This document shows, in pieces, positions 58,093 to 64,000 of a stretch of DNA of 64,000 nt. This stretch comes from Oscillospiraceae bacterium (GTDB lineage Bacteria; Bacillota; Clostridia; Oscillospirales; Ruminococcaceae). The notes below the pieces were generated by a model. The model had not been told where the DNA came from. It saw only the letters and a list, made by a program, of their open reading frames with translations, and did no database searches. Position numbers and translations under genes: made by a program. The first letter of the stretch is position 1. Each line of letters opens with the position of its first letter. The stretch is from the NCBI GenBank assembly GCA_003453215.1, contig DMMB01000069.1, positions 24,276-88,275 of the forward strand, in the 5' to 3' direction.

Positions 58093-60288
58093 TTACTCTT
58101 TGGGGCGGCAGCACCGGGCCATGACGGCTACCGCTTTTTTCATTTCCAGCGGTTTGGCCAGGTGGGCCGTCATGCCGGCCTCCAAGCACTTTTGCGCATC
58201 CTCCGCAAAGGCATTGGCCGTCATGGCGATGATAGGAATTGTTTTGGCATCGGGGCGCGGCAGCGCGCGGATTTCTCTCGTCGCTGTCAGGCCATCCATC
58301 ACCGGCATCATAACATCCATCAAAATAGCATCAAAGGTCCCCGGCGGATTGTTTTGGAATTCCTCTACCGCCTGGCGGCCATCGGCCACAATCGTAACGA
58401 TGGCGCCCTCATCCTCCAGCAGCATTTGTGCTATCTCCGCATTCAGTTCGTTATCCTCTGCCAGCAGCAGCCGCAGTCCATGGATTGTTGCCTCATTCCC
58501 TTCTTTGGGCTGCAGGACCGGCCCGGTGTTTTCCATTACCTCAAAAGGCAGCGTAATAACAAAGGTGGAACCAACGCCTTCTTCACTGCTGATTTCGATG
58601 GTGCCGTTCATCTGCTCCACCAGACCCTTTACAATGGCCATCCCCAGCCCGGTTCCATGGTAGACGCTGGGTGCATCGGTGCGCTCCTGAGAAAAAGGAT
58701 CGAAGATGCGCTCCAAAAATTCCTGGCTCATGCCAATGCTGGTATCGGTAATAATCCAGCGGTAGGTTACGGTGTTCTCTGCCATCCCCAGGCACACAAC
58801 CTTCGAGCAAACCTTTCCTCCCACCTTATTATACTTGATGCAGTTGGTGTAGATGTTCAGGAAAATCTGCCGCAGATGCAGCGGACTGCCATAAACCCAA
58901 GGAACTGCCACCGGATCGGAGGTGGTATCGTACTCCATGGTAATGCCGGATTCCGCTGCCTTTTGGCCGATGATCGTTAAAATATCCCGCGAAAGCTGGT
59001 TCAGGTTGATCGGTTCATGAGCCAGAGTAATTTCGCCGCTTTCCAGCTTACTCATCTGCAAAATATCATTGATGAGCGAAACCAGATGATCGGCCGCCAC
59101 CCGCATTTTATCCCGGTTGGCATTCACCAGCTCCGTATCCTCCGGGTGCGCCGCATCAATTTCTAATAGCCCTATAATGCCATTCAGCGGCGTGCGGATA
59201 TCGTAGCTCATGCGGGAAAGGAAGCTGGTTTTGGCCGCATTGGCCCGGTCAGCCTGATCCACTGCCACGCTGAGCTGTTCATTGGTTACCTGCAACTGAT
59301 GGGCATACGCCTGCTGGGCCTCTATTTCCTTTTCGCGGTAGCTCTGGGCCGTTTTCCAGCGGGCAGTACTGATTGCCGCAACCACCCCGATATAGAGAAT
59401 GACGGCATACAGCAGCAGCCGCGGGGTATTGGCAAAAACATTCCGCTCCGGCAGGTAGCTGTAAACATAAAAATCGCGTCCCCGCTTCATCAGGCCAAAA
59501 TACTGCGAGATGGATTCGCCCTCCTGGCTGGCGTGGATCATTTTATTGCCGGTGCCGGAAGCCTTGATCTTCCGCAGAATGGGCAGCGTATTGGTGTTCT
59601 TCCCCACCAGGCTTTCCTCGTTGCTGGCTACGATGGTCTCTCCGCTGCTTACCACGATGATCCCGTTCTTTTCCATGCTGTAGCCGAAAAGCAGGGAGGA
59701 TACCGAAAGATTGAAGGAATGGATGTATTCCACCGGGGTTTGGTAATAGGTCACTACAATTCCCTCGGCATCCTGCCGGCCGGTGGCTGCCAAATCAATC
59801 TCGCCGCCATCGGCGCAATACAGCCGGACCACGTATCTCTTTTCCGGGTAATTTATGGTATCCAGCAGCGCCGGGGAATCCAAAGCCTCCAGCACCAGAG
59901 CCGGTGTCTCCTCCGCATGGTATTGCGAAAGGATATTCCCCTGCCGATCCAGCAGTAAAATGCCGGAAACATAGCTGCTTTTGGCATAGCCCTCCAAGGC
60001 TTCTGCGGTCTGGAACCCGTTATTCTCCACCAGATCGTGGGCTACCTGCTTTCCGCTTTCCACAATGCGCATCAGGCTTTTTGTTTCCGAGGCCAGCTCG
60101 ATGCGGGCATAGCGATTGCACTGTTCCTTGATGTAATCCGCCGTTGTTTCCAACATCCGCTGGGCGGCCGCCATATCCGAACGCACCGCCAAAAAGAATA
60201 CCGCCGCCAAAAGGACAAGCCCCAGCAGCAGACGCACCAGAACCCGGCGCCTGGTAAAAAGCTTTGCCGAATCCCTATCCTGCGTCAT
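58093..60288 (-). CDS. Hybrid sensor histidine kinase/response regulator lacking the H-box histidine
   Basis: 731 residues. Membrane helices about 16-34 and 290-308 enclose an extracytoplasmic sensor domain. Then come the dimerisation region (H-box MSYDIRTPLNGIIG), the ATPase domain (N-box NIYTNCIKYNK, G1 DTSIGM, G2 GTGLGMAIVKG) and a receiver domain (about 605-731) with the acceptor Asp658 in LMDVMMP. The usual phosphorylated His (SHDIRTP) is Tyr362, and the G1 box has Ser in place of the first Gly. It cannot autophosphorylate in the ordinary way as written. It overlaps the solute-binding protein gene upstream by 14 bases, so the two likely form one sensing unit. GGAGG precedes the ATG. Confidence 0.88.
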   Translation of the reverse strand: MTQDRDSAKLFTRRRVLVRLLLGLVLLAAVFFLAVRSDMAAAQRMLETTADYIKEQCNRYARIELASETKSLMRIVESGKQVAHDLVENNGFQTAEALEGYAKSSYVSGILLLDRQGNILSQYHAEETPALVLEALDSPALLDTINYPEKRYVVRLYCADGGEIDLAATGRQDAEGIVVTYYQTPVEYIHSFNLSVSSLLFGYSMEKNGIIVVSSGETIVASNEESLVGKNTNTLPILRKIKASGTGNKMIHASQEGESISQYFGLMKRGRDFYVYSYLPERNVFANTPRLLLYAVILYIGVVAAISTARWKTAQSYREKEIEAQQAYAHQLQVTNEQLSVAVDQADRANAAKTSFLSRMSYDIRTPLNGIIGLLEIDAAHPEDTELVNANRDKMRVAADHLVSLINDILQMSKLESGEITLAHEPINLNQLSRDILTIIGQKAAESGITMEYDTTSDPVAVPWVYGSPLHLRQIFLNIYTNCIKYNKVGGKVCSKVVCLGMAENTVTYRWIITDTSIGMSQEFLERIFDPFSQERTDAPSVYHGTGLGMAIVKGLVEQMNGTIEISSEEGVGSTFVITLPFEVMENTGPVLQPKEGNEATIHGLRLLLAEDNELNAEIAQMLLEDEGAIVTIVADGRQAVEEFQNNPPGTFDAILMDVMMPVMDGLTATREIRALPRPDAKTIPIIAMTANAFAEDAQKCLEAGMTAHLAKPLEMKKAVAVMARCCRPKE

Positions 60289-61177
60289 GGCTTACCTCCA
60301 TAAATTTTTGCGGATCTTCCAGGTATTTCCCCAGAATTTGTTCCAGTGTTCCGTCGTCCCGCATTTCCTCAAAGGTGCGGGATAGTTCTTCCGCCAGTCC
60401 GCGGTCATCGCTGCGTGAAAAAGCCACACCCAGCCCCACCGTCAGCAGCGGTTCTTCCAGAATGCGATATTCCAGTCCATAATCGCTCATGCACTGCAGG
60501 ATAGCGGTTTCGTGGGCGGCGATGGCGTCGGCATAGCCTTTGCTCAGGTAGGGGTACACCAGCTCCCGGTTCTGCAGCGAAAATACTTCCTCCACCTTGG
60601 GAATTCTGGCATCCGTTTGGGCCAGAAAAAGTTCCTCCGGCTTTGTAGTGGATTGCACCGCCACCCGTTTTCCGGCCAAATCCGCCAGCTCGTAAATATC
60701 GCTATCCGGCCGGACGGCCACCACCTGGCGGCTGTACATATAGGGTTCGCTCCAGTGGTACTGGTCCTCCCGGCCATCAATGGAAAAGCTGCCCCAAATG
60801 CAGTCAATCTCACCGCTTTCCACCAGTTCTTTCTTGGCTTCCCAATCGATGGTTGTAAAAACGGCCTGGTACCCCATGCGGCGGAACGCTTCCTTGGCCA
60901 GATCCACATCAATCCCGGTTGGCTGGCCATTGACGTCCTCGTAGTTATAGGGCGGATAATTGTCGCTGCCCACCATAATCGTCGGCAGTTCTTCGGCTGG
61001 TGCGGGGCTTTCCCCCGCCTCGCTGCCGCAGCCGGGTAAGGCCCCCAGCAGGAGCCCCGCCGCGCACAGCCATGCCGCTGCTCTTTTTCTCCGCCATATC
61101 CCTTCTCTTTGGCACTGTTTGTCTCTCCCCTTTACAAAAAATAAGGTTTTTTCTCTTTTATTGGCTACTTTTATCAT
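60275..61177 (-). CDS. Amino-acid-type (SBP_bac_3) solute-binding lipoprotein
   Basis: About 300 residues. A signal peptide with lipobox LPGC is followed by a type II periplasmic-binding fold: SDNYPPYNYEDVNGQPTGID, GEIDCIWGSFSIDGRE, DLAGKRVAVQSTT and GVAFSRSDDRGLAEEL. No permease or ATPase follows; instead the hybrid kinase gene overlaps its end, so it is probably the ligand-sensing input of that kinase. The start is uncertain. The frame opens at ATG 61177, giving a long 31-residue lead before the hydrophobic core; no well-placed ribosome binding site serves a shorter form. Confidence 0.85.
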   Translation of the reverse strand: MIKVANKREKTLFFVKGRDKQCQREGIWRRKRAAAWLCAAGLLLGALPGCGSEAGESPAPAEELPTIMVGSDNYPPYNYEDVNGQPTGIDVDLAKEAFRRMGYQAVFTTIDWEAKKELVESGEIDCIWGSFSIDGREDQYHWSEPYMYSRQVVAVRPDSDIYELADLAGKRVAVQSTTKPEELFLAQTDARIPKVEEVFSLQNRELVYPYLSKGYADAIAAHETAILQCMSDYGLEYRILEEPLLTVGLGVAFSRSDDRGLAEELSRTFEEMRDDGTLEQILGKYLEDPQKFMEVSHDAG

Positions 61178-61269
61178 GAAAAGCAATCAATCGGATGAAT
61201 TAGCCTAATTTTATCAAAAACAGGTAATTCGTTCAATAGCCTTGCTTATTTTTTGCCGCATTTTGGCAC

Positions 61270-61302
61270 AAAAAAAACTCTCCGGCCCAAAACCGGAGAG
61301 TT
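61270..61302 (-). terminator. Terminator after the MFS gene
   Basis: Minus strand: AACTCTCCGG/CCGGAGAGTT perfect 10-base-pair stem, 7-base loop, then TTTTTTTT. Confidence 0.92.
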
Positions 61303-61317
61303 CGATGGAAATTAAAA

Positions 61318-62579
61318 TCACTCGATGCGGCGTTCTTTCAGCGAAGCCTCCTGAATCATCATGGTCAGGATCAGCGAAATGACTGTGCCGACAAAGAAGA
61401 AGATCATGGTGCCCATGTGGTTGCCCTTAAAGATGCCATTCACCGCCAAAAGGCAGATCAGACCCCAGCCATTGGCCCCCAGCTGCATCAGGCTTTCGGT
61501 CACGCCCTCCGAAACCGGATAAGCGCACTCGTAGCCCAGCACCATCACAATGGGGGTCACACCGGTGAGGAAAATTCCCAGGCAGCAGGCCATCAGGATT
61601 TGCAGTCCCACGCTGTGGCCAACAACAATCAGCGCCAGGCCCACCAGCGCACCCACTTCGCAAATCAGCACAATGGGTTTTCTCTTTTTGCTCTTAGAGC
61701 GATCGGAAACAGCGGGCAGCACCAGGGTAGCAATCACCGCCGTTACGGTCAGGATGGTTCCCAGCGTGCCAATAAACATACTATCCAGACTGCCGTTATC
61801 AAAGTACTGCAAAATCGGTTCCATCAGGGTCGTAAGGGTAAAATAAACGCCCTGCAGCAGCCAGAATACCAACAGCGCATAGATGAACTTTTTATTCTTC
61901 ATCAGCTGCTTCATACCCTCTGCAAAGCTGACCCGTTCAATCAGCTCCTCATCCGCGGGGGGCGTTGGCGGTTTTTCCCGGGCAAAAATAACAAACCAGA
62001 GAATCATGGGGATGGAAAGGAAACCAAATACCTTCAGTGCCCCGGGGATATCCAGCCCAAAGGTGGACATCAGCCACGGAACGCCAAACTGCGCCATCAC
62101 GACACCCAAGTAGGTAGAAATCATGCCCCAGCCATTGGCGATGCCGCGCTCGGAGGGTGGGAACCACAGGGCACTGATCATGCCAAAGGCATTGATAATG
62201 AATGGCTGCGTAACGGCGATGCCGATGGTTGTGATAATCAGCGCCGTGTAGGAGCTGCCGCCGATGAAACCGCACAGCAGCGTAAAGCCCATCAGCACAA
62301 TACCGGCAATGGAAACGGTTTTATACCAGCCAATTTTTTCGAACACCCAGCTGGCGGAACGGAAAAAAGGATCATGCATACCATAATAATCATGGAAAGT
62401 GCACTGATCGCCGCTTCCCCGCTGGCCGCATCCTGGAACCCGTAAAAGTGCCAGGCATCGGTAACAATGGAGCTGAAAAACGCCCAGCCATACTGCATAA
62501 CCGCATTCACGCACACAAAGGACAGCAGAACGACCCAGCGTCTTTTGTAGAGCTTGAATTCTTTCTTTTGATCTTACAT
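61318..62579 (-). pseudogene. MFS transporter (OFA-like), two lesions in the N-terminal part
   Basis: About 12 membrane segments if repaired; the intact part (61318 to about 62362) includes ALWFPPSERGIANGWGMI and ERVSFAEGMKQLMKNKKFIYALL (in parts). The N-terminus lies in another frame: KEFKLYKRRWVVLLSF and MQYGWAFFSSIVTDAWHF. The frame switches at a run of six T (A6 on the plus strand, 62363-62368); a seventh would restore it. In addition, the ATG at 62579, which has GGGGAAAGG upstream, is followed at once by TAA. Two separate lesions favour real decay over a single sequencing error. Carboxylate-type solutes are usual for this branch. Confidence 0.78.
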
Positions 62580-62805
62580 AGAACTTCAACCTTTCCCCAA
62601 AAATCCTGCGCCCTATAGCGCAAACTGTCTTTTTTTAGTCTTTTATTATACTATCCGGTAAAATGAAATTCAAAGATTTATTCTTGATGAGTAAATAACA
62701 CAAAATGTATTAATCTTAACAAAGTATCCATCTCCAGAATAGGAACCCCATCCCCCTTGCCAATGAAGAAAAATTAAAAACTTGGCACAAAATATCAATT
62801 TCCAC

Positions 62806-62834
62806 TTGAAATTGGGATTTTTTCGTGATAGTAT
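62806..62834 (+). promoter_or_regulatory. Promoter upstream of the c-di-GMP-type riboswitch
   Basis: TTGAAA (62806-62811), 17-base spacer, TAGTAT (62829-62834). The stretch 62590-62805 before it is AT-rich, with no gene seen. Confidence 0.6.
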
Positions 62835-62862
62835 AAATTTAAAGAAACATCTGGGAACAACT

Positions 62863-62940
62863 GCATATTTGGCAAACTTATCGAAAGATAAGGACGCAAA
62901 GTAAAGCGTCTAAACGGCTTACACCGCACGACCGGCTGAC
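62863..62940 (+). ncRNA. Probable c-di-GMP-I (GEMM) riboswitch aptamer
   Basis: The core signature is clear: GGCAAACTTATC, a GAAA tetraloop closing a CTTATC/GATAAG stem, then AGGACGCAAAG. The 3' half (GCGTCTAAACGGCTTACACC...CCGGCTG) follows the class less closely, so the aptamer could be divergent or degraded. It precedes a terminator hairpin (expression platform). No convincing ORF follows within 700 bases on the plus strand. Confidence 0.65.
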
Positions 62941-62986
62941 TGCATTCTTTTGACAAGGAACGCAGTCGGTCTTTTATTATACTTAC
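62931..62986 (+). terminator. Riboswitch-controlled terminator
   Basis: GACTGC and GCAGTC arms (extended by GACCG/CGGTC pairing) around an 18-base loop, then CTTTTATTAT. The 5' arm overlaps the aptamer end, as expected for a switch. Confidence 0.65.
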
Positions 62987-63079
62987 ATTTCGTTCATTTC
63001 GTTTCATTTTCCCTTTGTTCCCGTCTCTTTTCCCGCCATCTTCCTCATTTGCTTGCTGCCCCGTCGGGTTTTCCCTCCA

Positions 63080-63345
63080 TTCTCTCCCCCGGCGGGGCGG
63101 GCCGCAAGCTGCCGGTCGGTGGCAATATTCATTTCTTCTGAGGTTCAATCTGCGGGAGGAACGCCGTGTCGCGGCGGTTACTCAACAGATTTTTCCTGCT
63201 GTGGCACATCGCATCGCGCAGTTTCCGGTGCCAATGCCTCTCCCCATTTGGGGCAAGTTGACGGTCTTGCTCCAAACGGTGCTGTGGGGCTTCTCTACCT
63301 TACCCGGTGCCGGAACTGCCGATGCAAGCCAAGTAAATATTTCCT
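63080..63345 (+). ncRNA. Structured RNA candidate (possibly raiA-motif-like)
   Basis: No plausible protein in any frame, yet strong nested pairing. AATCTG (63147-63152) pairs with CAGATT (63186-63191), enclosing AACGCCG/CGGCGGTT (63160-63179), with the purine-rich internal loop CGGGAGG opposite ACTCAA. Further hairpins are GGCAC/GTGCC (about 63203-63232) and CCCC-ATTT-GGGG (about 63243-63254). Several of these sequence blocks remind me of the raiA RNA motif, but I am working from memory. The ends given are approximate. Confidence 0.4.
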
Positions 63346-63393
63346 ATGCACCATCCCCTTTTTCTGCAGAAAAACGCATTTTGCATTTTTCTC

Positions 63394-63421
63394 TTGACAA
63401 AGCTGCAAAATGGTGTAGAAT
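63394..63421 (+). promoter_or_regulatory. Promoter of the glycine riboswitch/AGCS transcript
   Basis: TTGACA (63394-63399), 16-base spacer, TAGAAT (63416-63421). Confidence 0.7.
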
Positions 63422-63491
63422 AGCATCAAGTGAATAACGATAGCGACCCCGCAGAAACATTCAGAATCGCAAGAGACTGGATATGGAGGGG

Positions 63492-63572
63492 GCTCTGGAG
63501 AATCTCATTAGGTTGAGTGCCGAAGGTGCAAGGCGGTTTTCCCGCCGAATCTCTCAGGCAAAAGGACAGAGC
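63492..63572 (+). ncRNA. Glycine riboswitch (single aptamer)
   Basis: GCTCT...AGAGC closing stem, GAGTGCCGAAGGTGCAA, and the conserved CTCTCAGGCAAAAGGACAGA block. Only one full aptamer is evident, not the common tandem. It precedes a terminator and a sodium:amino acid symporter gene, so glycine probably controls uptake or efflux of glycine/alanine. Confidence 0.93.
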
Positions 63573-63615
63573 GGTCATCAATGCATTTTTTGTTTGATCG
63601 CTCGCTATTCTTCAG

Positions 63616-63645
63616 AGGCTGCCGCTAAAAACAGGCAGCCTTTTT
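63616..63645 (+). terminator. Terminator in the glycine riboswitch expression platform
   Basis: AGGCTGCC/GGCAGCCT stem with a 10-base loop, then TTTTTATT. Confidence 0.85.
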
Positions 63646-63689
63646 ATTATCCTTTTTTCACTGCAATATTTTAATCAGGAGTGAAACAA

Positions 63690-64000
63690 ATGGAAGCAGC
63701 ATTGCTCAACATCGTACAAAAAATCAACGGCTATCTCTCGGATTACATTCTCATCGTCCTGCTGGTGGGCGCGGGCCTTTATTTTTCCATCCGCACCCGT
63801 TTTGTGCAGGTGCGCTGCTTTGGCGAAGGAATGCGCCGGGTTTTCGGCAACATCAATCTCCATGGCGGAAAGCAGCAGGGCGGTTTTTCTTCGTTCCAGG
63901 CGCTGGCCACAGCCATCGCGGCGCAGGTCGGTACCGGTAATATCGTCGGTGCCTGCGGCGCTATTCTTATCGGCGGCCCCGGCGCCATCTTCTGGATGTG
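63690..64000 (+). CDS. AGCS family sodium:alanine/glycine symporter (3' end outside window)
   Basis: The first 103 residues are visible: one membrane segment (YILIVLLVGAGLYFSIRTRF), then the AGCS signature FSSFQALATAIAAQVGTGNIVG and GGPGAIFWM. It imports alanine or glycine with Na+. AGGAG lies 8 bases before the ATG. It is governed by the glycine riboswitch and terminator upstream. Confidence 0.94.
   Translation, partial: MEAALLNIVQKINGYLSDYILIVLLVGAGLYFSIRTRFVQVRCFGEGMRRVFGNINLHGGKQQGGFSSFQALATAIAAQVGTGNIVGACGAILIGGPGAIFWM

Noticed and set aside
62361..62372. Programmed ribosomal frameshift in the MFS gene
   Set aside because: The T6 run lacks a clear downstream structure, and the gene also has a stop right after its ATG; decay or an error is simpler.
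62795..63148. 117-residue minus-strand open frame opposite the riboswitch
   Set aside because: It is antisense to the riboswitch core, has no family features and no ribosome binding site.
63053..63397. 114-residue plus-strand open frame after the c-di-GMP-type riboswitch
   Set aside because: No ribosome binding site, low-complexity P/S/R/C composition, and it runs through strong RNA-type pairing; not a credible riboswitch-controlled protein.
1..64000. tRNA/rRNA genes, CRISPR arrays, insertion sequences, prophage genes
   Set aside because: I looked for cloverleaf TTCGA-type arms, spaced repeats and transposase/integrase motifs while reading and found none that held up; a tRNAscan or ISfinder search would be the proper test.

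Overview
The window looks like chromosomal DNA of an anaerobic Clostridia-class Firmicute, most likely a gut Oscillospirales/Ruminococcaceae-type organism. The grounds are two [FeFe] hydrogenases with Rex, AGGAGG-type ribosome binding sites, sigma-A-like TTGACA-17-TATAAT promoters, lipobox lipoproteins, a class B sortase, DUF4358/MBOAT/DHHW and DUF6320 genes, and glycine and probable c-di-GMP riboswitches. I saw no tRNA, rRNA, CRISPR array, transposase or integrase gene. One perfect 16-bp parS site (53030-53045) supports a chromosomal location.

Layout. 1-1715: a cut-off anti-sigma-like gene, an ECF sigma factor and a DUF1836 protein (minus). 1857-7605 (plus): DegV protein; a FecCD/FecE/FecB-type metal-chelate ABC importer operon that contains a SAM methyltransferase; an IclR regulator. 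7709-13689 (minus): a six-gene redox operon, rex - degenerate APH-fold kinase - thioredoxin-like [2Fe-2S] ferredoxin - PAS-containing sensory (group C-type) [FeFe] hydrogenase - SpoIIE-type phosphatase - group B-type [FeFe] hydrogenase. It reads as a hydrogen/redox sensing and signalling module. 13874-21861 (minus): LysR, DUF6320, an esterase-acyltransferase fusion, amidase lipoprotein, SulP transporter, YbaN and a NOS-promoter-family protein. 21861-26190: a heterodimeric ABC exporter pair divergent from an ATC-hydrolase-family gene, with three identical-type GTTAG-N6-CTAAC operators between and around the promoters. 26260-29343 (minus): ART-like protein, tadA, CPBP protease, ychF.

29494-32892: a second Fec-type importer bounded by perfect 26-bp direct repeats. 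33049-37473: an ECF sigma/anti-sigma pair, then a DUF4358 lipoprotein, a frameshifted MBOAT O-acyltransferase and a DHHW protein. The sigma gene and the lipoprotein gene share the promoter CGACAA-N15-CGTAT. 37652-42765: LacI regulator, DHODH-like iron-sulfur enzyme, NCS2 permease and 8-oxoguanine-deaminase-like hydrolase, tied together by TGTAACA/TGTTACA palindromes. 42860-50093: Mac-domain fragment and TetR (minus), divergent from an operon of a small protein, an MMPL transporter and a 1151-residue GLUG/helical surface protein. This is the strongest candidate for an undescribed envelope system.

50229-53308 (minus): gltX, DUF2804, parS, DUF1858. 53521-54423: lipoprotein-type class B sortase. 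54610-57858 (minus): a three-domain adenylation-carrier-reductase enzyme. 58093-61177 (minus): a solute-binding lipoprotein plus hybrid kinase in which the H-box histidine is a tyrosine. 61318-62579: a decayed MFS transporter. 62806-64000 (plus): a probable c-di-GMP riboswitch with no ORF after it, a structured RNA candidate, and a glycine riboswitch in front of a truncated AGCS symporter gene.
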